From positions 14,131,286 through 14,195,285 of the forward strand of contig CM076663.1 of assembly GCA_038496675.1 (NCBI GenBank): 64,000 nt of DNA, given 5' to 3'. Source of the DNA: Rachycentron canadum (taxonomy: Eukaryota; Chordata; Actinopteri; Carangiformes; Rachycentridae). Position 1 is the first letter of the stretch; every line of letters starts with the position of its first letter. The notes beneath the pieces are model-generated. The model saw nothing but the letters and a program-made list of their open reading frames with translations, ran no database searches and was not told the origin of the DNA. The position numbers and the translations under genes are program-made. This document shows, piece after piece, positions 38,101 through 49,746 of this stretch.

Positions 38101-39837
38101 TTGCTTCCATAAGATAAGCTCCGCTAACCATTCCCACTGAAGTGAGGCAGTTTTCTTTCCATTGTGTTTGGTAATAAGGCAACCAGCTCTGTTTTGATGA
38201 TTGTGGCTAATACCACACGCCCAAACAGGCAATGTGATGGCATTGTCTTTCAAACCTTTTTATGCATGTATGTGTTTGTTTGTTAGTAGAGGTGAACATG
38301 TTTAGACAGTGTTCATTGAAGTGTATGTCTTTGCGTACTCATGTATGTGCATGTGTGTGTTTTCTAAAAGCCAGACAGTGAGGACAGAGGCTAATAGTTC
38401 TGGTGTAATTAGTTTCAGATTTAGCGTGAAGATGCCATGTGTTGTTGTTCAGTGGGAATTATCATAATGAAACATGCTCTCTGTCTTTGTTCTTTCATAC
38501 CCTCTGTCTCCTTTTTGTCTTTTCCCCTCCTCTTTTTCCTCCCCTCTTCCTCTTTGTTCCAGCTTTCATCCACTTCGAAGTACCTCTCTACTGCTTTTCC
38601 TCCTCTCTGACATCCTTGTCTTGACCACTACCCATTATCTCTTTTTGACAAAATTGTTTTTTCTCCCTCCCCCATTACCCATTCTCTTCCCTGCAGAGGT
38701 GCCAGTGTCGTCGGTGCTGTGTCTGTCCTCAGTCAGAGAGCTACCGGTCCAGGTCAGGGAACTCTACGCCCAGGGTTTTGTCCTGGTTGCTGTTCACCCT
38801 TTTGTTCACCCCTGTGGCCCTCGCCACGCACACATCCAGCGCCAGCTTCACCGGGCCGTGCTGGTCCGAGAGACGCCAAGGTACACAAACTAAACCCACC
38901 CTGGTCCTCAGCAGCACTCGGCTACAGAAATTTGACAATGACTCTCTTCATTGCAGAGCAATAAAGATAAATACGATGATTCATGTCAGCCAGATTTAGA
39001 GAATAGTTACTAGGTACCAGCTTTTGCAACTTCATTTTTTGGAAGCCAAATGAATCCCATTATCACATGTAAAATTCTGCACCTCACCTCCTTCTCTTGA
39101 TGTAAAATTAATTACACGAGTCAGCCACAAAAAATGGCTAACTTTAGCTCAGTGTCCCAATTCCTTCACTTTTGACTATTCATAATAATATAGTGCTTGA
39201 CTGCCCTGTATACTGTGTAGCTATCCCCTCTGTATCCCAGTTCTTCTTTTTAACCCTCGTGACACTAAGAACTACAATATTTGCTGCCATATTTGAGCGG
39301 AGTATGGTTTTCATATTTCACCACTCTCACTTTTGTCGTTTTTGACAGATCTGATCCAAACAGGAATTATATACATACATGCAGAGTCTGGTCATCACCA
39401 TTAATACAGTCATTTCCCTCCCAGTTCTGCTGCTGGTAGTCTCAGTTTTTTTTAACATGAATATTTCCCTTGACAATTACGAGCCATCAGCACTTTACAT
39501 ACCATTTCCACAACATAGGGATATTTTGACATTTCCAAAACGTGATAATACAACACATCAAATGATCAGCATCTGATTTCAGCTTACAGGAACTCTATGA
39601 TAATTTGGATGAAAAAAATGTCTTGTAACAAGATGGGGACCCCTGTGGATCCGTCTTTGTGTCTTTTGCCTCAGCAACCCATGGTTACATTTATAACCTT
39701 CCATTTGTTGTCACTTACTCTTTGCAATTAAAGGAATTACTTTGCTGAGTCCACAGTTTTGCACTTCCTCCTGAGTTCAATCTGCTCTTTGAATGTGAAT
39801 TCAAGGAATAGCGGAGTGTGTTCACACACATACTCAA

Positions 39838-39873
<36 letters not shown>

Positions 39874-42800
39874 TCTCTAGTGCACAGGCAGGTGCCGGGC
39901 TGCTCCTTTGATGCCCCTCCTGCCAAGTGGTCCCGCTGCTTCCTGGCACCTGTCACCGTGGAGACGGCTGATTGCATCATCAGCGCTCGCCAGAGGGGAA
40001 CGGCACACTGAAAGAGAGGAACCATCTCTCCACCCTTTCATCTACTTTCTTCAGTGATGGCTGTCCCCCCTTTCCTTTTGTCCTCCTCACCCCCCTTCGT
40101 CCCCTTTACTCCGCCTTTTATCTCCCCATCACCGCCATCCCCTTTCATCAAAAACCCTAAAAGCGAAAGAAGAAAAATCTGACAGATCTACTGTTTCAAA
40201 TCTAGCTAGGGATGTCACTCATGCCTCAGAGCACAAGATATTACCACGGCCTTCCCACTGACCTCAATCCAAATCTGAAGAGGCATATCTGAATACTCCT
40301 TTTATGATGATGTCTTGCAGCGGGAGCTGAAGCAAATTCAGTCCCTTTTTCTGTCTAATAAGTCTATTGTGATTGTGGTAAATGTGAGCACCCTATAAAT
40401 GGAACATTCACCCCATTCCAGAGATGAAATTATGTTTCTGGTGTGATCGTTCTTGGTCAATGAGTGCTGATGAACATGAGCGTGTCTACAAGAATTGGCA
40501 GAGTCAAGGCTCATTTAGACTGTGATGTTAGCGGGTGCTGGAACAGCCCTGGCAATAAACAGGTGACAGACCTACATAGTCCAGGGTGATGTTACAACAG
40601 GACAAGTACATTTAACATTTTCAGGTTCATAAGAGCAAAATTGAACTGAAGTGAATCACATACAATTTATGTTTGCCACTTAATCATATCTCTCATCCTG
40701 TAGTTCAGAGAAAGGCCAACTGAGGTGGGCAGGTCATCGTCTGGAGACAGATGTGTGTGTGGCAGGTAACCAGGCTGCTGACCCAGAGGTGATCCAGAGC
40801 TACGTCAAGAGGGTGAGTTCAAGAGGACACAGAGGTAGTTTGGTCTTACATTACTCACTGTTCTGAGATTTGTCCTCACATAATCATTTCTAAAGGTTGG
40901 GATAAAAGATAATGAACTTTGTTGCACTATACAAAGCACAGTCAGAATCTAGGGGCCTGTACTCACTCTTTGTAATTATCAGAGTTGTCTAAATAGGATC
41001 TTAGCGATGAAACATCTATTCAGGATGCAGGGCTTCACATTGCTATTGATTAATTTTAAGAAAAGCCCTGACAGCTTTTATCTGTTTAATCCAGTGCAAG
41101 AGTATTAGCAATGATGGTTCATCTTTTTCAGTGCTGGTGCTGATTCAGATGCTTCAATTCTATAGAAACAGAGTACACAACCCAAATCTAGTGGTCCAAA
41201 AATCTGAAGCCAACCTCCCAAAATGGGAAAGGGGTCCTCAGTGTATACTTCACTGTAACTGGCTTTATTTTATGTAAGGTAACATGAGATCAAGCATTGC
41301 TTACTTGGCAGCCAGTTATTCTTTAAAGATTATTTATTAGTCTTTGGACAGTGTATACTGTAGGTTCAAGAATTACATAAAAAATTTACCCATGCAATAT
41401 ATTTAAATTTGATTAAAGCAATGACAAGAGCAATTCCCAGACAAGCAGAATCCAGACTGAAAAGAGCCAGCTCTCCTTAGCAGTCCTCACCTCCCACCTG
41501 CCAGAGACCTATCATTGGTCACACTAAAGACCATGTAGTCACCAATAATAGAAGTGGAAGCAGCATTAATAAATTAAATAGAAAAAAAAGATTGGGATAA
41601 AAACAACCACCTAGTCATCAAGTTGAAGAGAAGCTCCAATGAGATGGTTCAGAAGATGCAACTCGCCAAAAGATACACAAGACTCTAATGGAAACGCTTA
41701 TCTTTTCTAATTTAACATGAAAAAGAATGCTTTTCAGTCAGCCAGCATAGGAACAGGGATGAAGGCTTTTTTTCCATTAAAGAAAGATAAGACGGCAAAG
41801 CAATAGAATTGTAAGAGCAGTGCTGTGAGGCAAGTCAGACAAAGTGGCCAGCTGTGACTCAATGAAAGCAACTGATAGCGGGAAATGCTGAATTTTGTAA
41901 TGACGGTGAGCAAGAAATCGAATTGTTTACATCATGGTTGCTTCCCAATATGGTAAATGAGGTCAGTACCTGCACTGATACTGATCAAACGTATTGGATC
42001 AGTGCATCTCTGGAGAGTATGATATGTATGATAGCCATGTTGAGAGGAAGAGGAGCCCACAGACCACAGGGCAGCTGACCCACATGTAGGCACATTTTGA
42101 TATTTTCAGTGCTTCTGCAGTGCAATACTAAAGTACTCTTTTAACAAAAGAAGACCATGCAGAATCCACCACTCTTGCCATCTCTCCCTCCATACTTGTT
42201 GCACTGTTTTCGTGTGTGCCTTTCATGTTGGCACAGCACTGCTGTGCCAGTGAAGCAAACATTACGGGGCTCAAAAGGCTACAGGCAACTGCCTATAATT
42301 GCCTTTCTGTGCCATATGGTAACTTAGCCTCTGGTCCTGATGTGCAGAGCTTCTCCAATTCAAATGGAGCAAATTTGATTAGTGGTTTTCCATTTCAAAA
42401 TATTGCAAATTTACCTGATTGGAATGGTTTTAATAATTCACCATGAGGGAAGCTGAACAAGAAACGAATCCAGTTGTAATATGACAGACATAACAGGGCT
42501 ATAAATAAAAAAGACTGAAGAGGAAAATAAACCTGCAAAACATACTGAAATGCACATGCCTTCATGCATTTCAAATGGCGTTTCTATTCCTGTAGCTGGG
42601 AAACAAAGGGAGGAGCTGTGGGTGGGTTACAGTAGTTGGGGTAAACTATAGTGAGAGTTAACCTTAAGATCCCCGGATAAACACAGCGTCATCACTGGCA
42701 TTTATCAGCTGTAAAACTCACTTTTAGTCTCCGCTCATGAATTCACCAACAGTCCTACAATGGGAAATGAAAATGTGCTCTATTGAATAGATTTGCATCT

Positions 42801-44416
42801 GAACACCCAGAGAGCACAAAGGGAAACCTGATTGGATGGAAATGCACATCACTGAGTATAATGTGATAGGCTTTGGCAGTGTGACATGAATAACCAATCA
42901 GATCATAAGCTGCCAGAGAGTTCGAGATAAGAACCCAGGAGCAGTACTGGGCAGACAGAGTGACAGGATCCTGTGCGTGTGTGCATGAGTGTGTGTGTGT
43001 GTGTGTGTGTTCAATTTTGAAATCCTATACTTGTGTTTTTCCAGCACTCACCAGCCTACCCACTATCAATTTGTCTCCGGACACACTCATCAGATGAAAC
43101 TGCGTGAGTGTGTTGAATGTAATAGACAGACTGTTTACAGATGTGATGTGTATGTACGGGTGAGTGAAGTGTCAAAAGTAGTGGGTAATAGGGGAAGATG
43201 TGTCTCATTATTGTTTGATGGTAGTTTGTGATCTGATTTCTCTCCTGTCGAGTCTGTCTAAAACTGTCAGCCCAAATATCAACTGACAATTAACCACCAC
43301 AGCTCCATGGGAGGGGGTGACACTCACACACACACACATACGCACACGCTGTCACACACAAGTACACACACATGGATGCGTTGAGATAATGAGGTCCTTT
43401 TGTCATTTGAATATTTGATCTTTGCAGATGATTAGGTAGGTTGTTATTTTGCAGACTATCCACTCTGCATACGTCAGCCTTTGTTTGTGTGTAAATGAGG
43501 CATTGTTTGTCTGACTGTAGTGGAAGAGACTGTGTAGATTTATTTCTGGTGCTGTGAATGACGTCTTTTATGTTCATGTGTCACTCAAACTAGATTTTAA
43601 TAGAGTTTTTTGAGTGTCTATAGGTGATAACATTGTGTGTGCATGTTACCCCTACAGATCCAGGATGTAGCAGAACAGGGGGTGATGTTTGTGGGATTTC
43701 TCCAGCAGCCAGGCGGTGGACCCTGCTTCTTGGGGAACTGGGACCCTGAGGAGCTGTCATCCTTGCATTCAAGCCCTTCACCTATACATCGACACCCCTT
43801 CAGTGCAAACACCAGCCCAACAGAAGCACATCAAAATGGCGTAGAACATCACCCCTTTGAACCTCGAGAGATTGATCATGAAAATGTAGAATGTAGCACT
43901 CGGCCTTTGGTGTCCACCCAGAGTTCAGAGCTCAATGCAGAGGAGTCTAATGAACAAACCTCACAGATCGGTTTCAAAGAGTCACTAGAGTCAACCAACC
44001 CACCTCAAAATCACAGTAAACCTGGTGTAGACACACTCCAGTGGTGTCCAAGTCAAAACACAGCAGATACCCAAGGGAGCCAGCTGTGTCACAGCCCTTC
44101 AGGGACAGTCAGACAGCAGGAGCGTGATCTACCAGAGCGTAAAGAATCTACAGAGAAACCAGAAGACCTCCTGCACCAGAGAGAAAGACAAAGTTCAAGC
44201 TCCGACAGCTGGCTCAGCTCTCCAGAACTGCATTGCAACCGAGAAAAGAGATCCAGCTCTGTCTATGCAGATGCACAAAGTAGAGTAACAACACACAACA
44301 ACAACCATATTCGGCTCAAGAGTTCAGAGAAAGATAAGAATACAACTTCACCACCAACGCAGGCTAGTAAGTAAACCCATCCCCTGTTTAAGTTTGATAA
44401 ATCATCAAAAAGCAGA

Positions 44417-44500
<84 letters not shown>

Positions 44501-46931
44501 GTTGCTGATTTTCCTGTTTCTTTGTGTCTGCAGGGATGCAGCTCTTTGCCCTGTACAACCACACAGGGGAGCTGAACACTTCTCTGAGGTTCTACTCACT
44601 GAGGGTACCACTTCGAGTACAAAAAGAAACAGGGCTAATCACAGACGTTGATGCAGACTGGCTTGACCACATGACTCAGCATTTCACCAGCGGAGCACAC
44701 CTCATCGATGGGTTTTTCCACCTTGGGGATGATAATGGTATGTTTCATGGGTATAAACAATAGCGGTCTGTCACTTTGAAGTTGCTTCCATTGCATGATC
44801 AGACATAAGAGAAAAAGTTAGAGCAGTTATGACACATGGCTAAAAACAGCATTCATTCATTTTTGACTTGATGACTTCTTAAATGATTGGCTCAAAATCT
44901 TAGAGGAATTTCCCTGGTTTAGTTGCACCAGTGCTTGACAGCAGGAAAAAGCTGCTCAGGCTGTAGATCTGTGCTTCACTGCTGGGTGACGGATAATATG
45001 CATGGAGTTACGTGCCATAAATCCACAGCTTACACCACAAGTCACTGCTCAGTCACCCATGGAATAAGTAGGCTTAAGCCTTGGGAAAGCAGGATCAATA
45101 GTGAGAGATTGGCAAGTGCCTGAATCATATACAGCCTCTGCTGTTTATCTGAGTCTGTGTCTAATTTGTCCTGTTTTTCTCTCCAGACAATGGGGTTTCA
45201 TCTGTGGATAGTGTGTTCATCTTCCAGAGCTCTGCAGAGGAGACCACAAACACGTCCTATGATGCCATCGTGGTTGAGCAGTGGACCGTTGTTGATGTGG
45301 GTCTTTGAGTTTTTAATACTCTGGAGAAGATGTGCACTTTTGAGAAATCCTTTGTGACTGAATGCTTAAGCTGTTTTCTGTCAAACATTGCGTAAGACTG
45401 GAGATGAAGGAAAGTAGTGTGTGTTTCTGGCAGAGCTCGATTTTGCGTACCTGCATGTATTCCGCTATGTTTTCTTATTCATCTTCTGTATGCTGTTGGT
45501 GTAAGTGATTTCTTTTCCCTGTCTCTTTCTCCTGCTCAGGGTGTAGTGGTGAAGACAGACTACATCCCATTGCTCCAGTCTTTAGCTCCGTATGGATGGA
45601 GGCTCATGTGTGTGTTACCCACACCGATTGTCAAGACCAACAGGTACAGAACACCTTAAAGATCACTTACTTACTCACTTAAAACTATAAACTCAAATCT
45701 CTGCTAAACCCATCTCCTGCTTTTTCTTTGCATTTGATCACTGAATAATATCACCCAAAACTAGCAAAGACTAATTTCTACTTTGTTGGTTTTTCAGGCT
45801 CTTTATTTTTTTTGTCCTAGCTGTTGCCTGCCTCATTTTGTTTAGGGATTAGGACTGACAGTGTAGCTTAGATACACAGGACAGATGGTTTGAGATCTGA
45901 CAAATCACGATCATATGCTCATCTCAACATGAAACCACTTTTGAAATCTGACGGAGCTGTGAACAAAAGCACTGTCGCCGAAATGCTCTTGTCGTGTAAC
46001 CTGCCACTTTACAAACCGCAGTGAACAGAAACTGGATTTCGATACATGTAGCTTTATGCAGGCTCGTCAGATTATAACATAACAGGTAACAGTTGTAAAA
46101 AAGTGCTGTTCTTTTCTTTCTGCAGTGACGGGAGTTTGTCGACCAAGCAGATCCTCTTCCTTCAGAGACCCGTTTTGCAACGCAAGAGAAAAGACTTCAA
46201 GGTTTGTTCCCCTTTTACTTCGATCTTTGCAGCTAATCTGTCACTTGCCTCTGTTGTGCCTCTAGGATACGTGACTTTATGTCAAAGAAGGTGCCATTAA
46301 AAAGTCATGTTACTAAATATGGGATGTACAGCAAATATAAACCCGCTCAAGAAAAGTCTAATAATAGGCAAATAGTCAGCCTTAAACTGTACAGGAAAGA
46401 GGCATCAATGAGGGAGGCTTTGTTGTGGTTTGTCAGGTGTCTGGAGAGACAGGAAAAAAAAAAAGACACAGCACAAAGTGTAAAACTGTCTCACACACAT
46501 CTATTTGATTTCAGATGCTGAGCCTTAGGGGTCGCAGCAAGGCAAAGAAAAATTCTACAGGAGAAGAGGAGAGAGAGAACAGGTCCCCCGTGATGGAGGC
46601 CAAGATGGACCGGTTGAGAAGAAAAACAAAAGAGGAGGAAGAGGAAGAAGTAGCAGAGCCAAGGGGGAGCAGGGATAGCGAAAGGGCGAGTCTTCAGGAA
46701 GGTGGAGAGGAGAGAGAGGAGGATGCACAACATCAAAAAGGCCCTTTGTTCCTATCAGGGAGCAGCGTTGAAGACCAGGAGGCGGAAACTGACATTGACA
46801 AGATCCTTCTGTCCATGCAGGAGAAGTCGGTGAGATGGACAGATGTGTGTCAGAGAGATGATGGAGTGGTCAAGGAGGAGGTGAAGACGGAAGAGCGGAT
46901 CAAACACCAGCTGTTTTCTGGTGTCTGTTGA
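32140..46931 (+). CDS. rftn1: Raftlin (lipid-raft linker protein), 686 aa, 9 coding exons
   Basis: Acylated inner-leaflet protein of lipid rafts, linked to B-cell receptor signalling and TLR trafficking in mammals. Coding exons: 32140-32287, 38697-38880, 40704-40812, 43658-44366, 44534-44737, 45187-45296, 45540-45643, 46126-46201, 46515-46931; phases sum to 2061 nt. The start MGCRLPKL has Gly2 (myristoylation) and Cys3 (palmitoylation). GNIYSTLRRPQVETK and YHFLDF follow, diagnostic of raftlin-1 rather than raftlin-2. Later blocks are GFVLVAVHPFV, IQDVAEQGVMFVGF, DADWLDHM, YDAIVVEQWTVV, KTDYIPLLQSLAPYGW, VLPTPIVKT and STKQILFLQRP. The 709-nt exon is a variable polar linker, and the last exon is a charged, Glu/Lys/Arg-rich tail. 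At 686 aa it is longer than human RFTN1 (578 aa), mainly in the linker and tail. It is tail-to-tail with oxnad1. Confidence 0.94.
32288..38696 (+). other. rftn1: rftn1 second intron (6.4 kb)
   Basis: No gene seen. It contains a T-run (33141-33160), short CA repeats (34194-34228), a purine-rich stretch (35380-35660), pyrimidine-rich stretches (37860-37960, 38470-38690) and a higher-complexity block at 37090-37500 that may be a conserved non-coding element. Confidence 0.55.
37090..37500. promoter_or_regulatory. Candidate enhancer-like block in the rftn1 second intron
   Basis: This block lacks the low-complexity runs around it and has clustered homeodomain-type sites: GAATTAGCTGC, GAGCTAATGACGG and GGCTAATGACTG near 37295-37370, then TTGATTAAAGG at 37490. 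There is no long open frame with coding character. Selection on it is a guess from sequence texture, not from alignment. Confidence 0.3.
39839..39868. repeat. (CA)n microsatellite
   Basis: About 15 CA units in the rftn1 third intron. Confidence 0.9.
39885..40015. promoter_or_regulatory. GC-rich, high-complexity block in the rftn1 third intron
   Basis: About 130 bp, distinctly more GC-rich than its surroundings. It has E-box-like GGCAGGTGCC and GGCACCTGTC, which form a loose inverted pair, and the X-box-like GTCACCGTGGAGAC. No open frame is convincing. Enhancer function is inferred only. Confidence 0.25.
40813..43657 (+). other. rftn1: rftn1 fourth intron region (2.8 kb)
   Basis: No gene seen. 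Around 41985-42015 there is GTATTGGATCAGTGCATCTCTGG, resembling the end of a decayed fish DNA transposon with a GATCGGTGCATCCCT-type terminus. A short GT repeat is at 42989-43010. Confidence 0.4.
44420..44499. repeat. (TC)n microsatellite close to an rftn1 acceptor
   Basis: About 40 TC units with one TTTC interruption. It ends only 34 bp before the exon at 44534, so it could act as an unusually long pyrimidine tract. Confidence 0.92.
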
Positions 46932-47384
46932 CACACTGGGCACAAGCTGAAACCTGGGTAGTATATCAAAAGGTCTTTTAAAGGAGTGTTTTTGTTGATC
47001 TGGATTGTAAGTTTCTCTGTGGACGTTCCAGATGTAGTCATATATACTGTATTTATACCATGTACTGTTGCTCACGCTTCAGTTTGCTCTGTTTAGGAGT
47101 CTTTGAGGTTGTAGATCCTGTAAAGAGAGAGTGTTGTGCAGTTTTTCTGCTTTGGGTCAGTGTTGCTATTTGATGTGTCATCATATGAAATGAGGCTGTA
47201 CAGGACAACACAGTACAAGAACAAGTCTCCAGTCTAAGCCTTAAGTATTTTTTTTTTTTTTCCCATTGTTGTATTTAAAGACTGTTAAAAAGGGAGTACT
47301 GATTTCATTGTATTTTTATATGTAAAGTATACGATAGAAAATAGAAAAGAAGTAGCACAAAGTATGTAGTAAACTGCATTAAAG

Positions 47385-47475
47385 GTCAACTGATACATCT
47401 GCATTGGCCAATTTGAGCTTTTAACAGACATCAGCATCATTATTATGTTGGCCAATTATCCATAAGAAATAGTAC
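47385..47475. repeat. Decayed interspersed repeat in the rftn1 3' UTR
   Basis: The stretch GGTCAACTGATACATCTGCATTGG..CCAATTTGAGC and its later GGCCAATTATCCATAAG resemble fish repeats built around TCGGCCGATATATCGG. The copy is diverged and its borders are approximate. Confidence 0.35.
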
Positions 47476-48188
47476 AGATATGCCAAAGATGTTTGAGGTC
47501 ATTTCTGAACAGTTGCCATCGTGTAATCCGTCCACACAGAATGAGTTTATTTTTCAAAATGTTTCACTCAGTACATATTTTGGTCATCATTTTTCCAAAA
47601 ACCATGGAATAAAAAACATTTAGGGAATAAAACATTAGTTGATAAAAATGTCAACCAAATGTAGATATCAGATTTTGTTTAAATATTCAAAATTAGAAAA
47701 AAAAAATTTAAACAATACCATATACAATACTGTAATAAAGAGTCTAGCTACACAGGTTTTTTGGTTGGGATTTGAGATGTGCGTTTTGGATTTCTGTCCC
47801 AACCTCAGTATGATATAGTTTGATTTTGTGGTGTGATATATCTGATACTCTGGATTATCCAATTGAACATACAGATGGCACTTACCTTAGGGACTTAATG
47901 TTTGACACTTTGTCAATTACTGCAATGCTGGGAGCATTCAATTATTTCTATCCTCCTCCATTGTATTGGTGTTGTCTCAAAACCTGGCCAAATCAAGTCA
48001 AAGTTGTCTGCTAAGGTGCCACATGAGATGAGTAAAAGACAAAGCCTTTGTTGTAATTTGAGTTAATTGACCCTTTAAGGGTTTCCTCTCCAGAACATTA
48101 GAAATAAGATATTTATTACTTATTTCTGGACCACCTGTGTTGTGTGTAAGTAATGTGATATGTAAGTCTTTATATAAATGAAGAGCTC

Positions 48189-48194
48189 AATAAA
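48189..48194 (+). terminator. rftn1: Likely rftn1 distal polyadenylation signal
   Basis: AATAAA in AGCTCAATAAAGTG, followed within 30 bp by a T-run. Earlier AATAAA hexamers at 47608 and 47626 are alternatives. Use of this one would give a 3' UTR of about 1.3 kb. Confidence 0.45.
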
Positions 48195-48232
48195 GTGTAA
48201 CAGGAAATTGAGTCTTTTTTTTTTTTTTTTAA

Positions 48233-48238
48233 TTTATT
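48233..48238 (-). terminator. oxnad1: Likely oxnad1 polyadenylation signal
   Basis: AATAAA on the minus strand (TTTATT on plus) is the only canonical signal I found on that strand between here and the oxnad1 stop at 49747. It implies a 1.5-kb 3' UTR. A run of A immediately downstream is unusual for a cleavage site, so a non-canonical signal nearer the stop is possible. Confidence 0.35.
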
Positions 48239-48721
48239 TCTTTTAAATCTCACATTACCAGCATAAACAGTTTTCCTCATATGAGGAAGAAATGCAAAAA
48301 CAACTCGAAAATGAGTCTCAACGGCACAACCCCCACTGAGAGACGACGAGGAGAAGCTCACAACCATCTCCTAGGGATGTTCAGTGATCCAAGCCAATCA
48401 GAGACCACCTAGAGGTTCCATTACCGTGCACCATGGGATACTCACTCCACTCTGGGATGAGAAACTGGTTGTGGGTATATGTGGATGTGTGGGAGATAGG
48501 CACTGTGCATGTATGTAACAGTGCGAGTGAGTTAAACAGGCAGGGACGCAGCTCAATATGGGGGAGATTAAGTTTTTGACTCTAAAAATACACAGGCTGG
48601 TGTGAAGTTTGCATTTGAGTAAAAAGTAGAAACAATCGCTCCATTGTAACTCAGCCAAAAAAAAACAAAAAACTCTTCAATCTTCAGTTCTGCAAATAAA
48701 TAGTTGAGTTATTTCACCAGT

Positions 48722-48738
48722 GTGTATATATATATGTG

Positions 48739-48783
<45 letters not shown>
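48722..48783. repeat. (TA)n-(CA)n compound microsatellite
   Basis: TG, TA and CA units in series; the TA part is self-complementary. Confidence 0.92.
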
Positions 48784-49305
48784 GGTCTAACACAGCTAAG
48801 ACCACATTTTATCACGTGAGCTTTAGAGGTAATTTTATAAAAAGAAATGAGTCATTCAAACACCTGAATGCAATGTAAAAATCACAGTATGTGTTGCTAT
48901 TGTTTGCACTGATCCTTTATGTTCTAGAGACTTAAGAGTAATAGTGACTTTTTGGAAAATATGCATTTGTGTTTTCAGTCTGAGAGTTAGATGAGAAGAT
49001 GAAGCTAACAGGTAATGAGCGAGCTTCTGAGATTCAAGTACCTTTGGAGTGAGCCATACAGCAGTTTCCCCATCTACAGCGTTTACGCTAAGATAATTGG
49101 CAGCTAGCTACAGCTTTATATTTAGCCATCAGAGTGGTATCAATCTGGTCACTCCTGGAAAGCAAATAAGCCAATTTCCCAAAATATCTAAATAGTCCTT
49201 TAAAGACATGTTTGCATTGGTTAAGTGCTGCATAAACATTTGTGTTAAAATTCAGGTTAAAACTAACAGAACCTCAAGCAATGATGGGCTAGAAATGAGA
49301 TCAAA

Positions 49306-49308
<3 letters not shown>

Positions 49309-49336
<28 letters not shown>
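49309..49336. repeat. Poly(A) run
   Basis: About 27 consecutive A downstream of the oxnad1 stop on its transcribed side. It may be the tail of a small retroelement, but no body was recognised upstream. Confidence 0.8.
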
Positions 49337-49339
<3 letters not shown>

Positions 49340-49746
49340 TATGCAGGTAAGGTATGCATTTTTCATCAAGATGTGTCCACCAAATACATATTTGTTGTGT
49401 TCAACAAGGAAGCGAGATGGAACATGTAAATGTTCATGTCAATGCTTTTGCAGTTTTCTCAGACTTCCTGTAAAGATTACAGGAAATAAAACTCATATCT
49501 ATTGTCTTTGAGTCAGCTGCAAGCTGAACAGTGGGCGTTCCCAGCGGTCTATCACACACCAGGCACAGGTTGCAGCAGCAGGGATCAGAGGATGAATTTC
49601 CCCAACTGCTCAAGCACTCATATTTATGTCCACATCACTGGAATATTTCAGCTGCTTTCCATTCTCACCACACCCCATACATCCTCCCCAACACTACAAA
49701 AGGAATCAAGAGCCAGGAGGACAACCCTACTGATTTCTGGGAGGTT

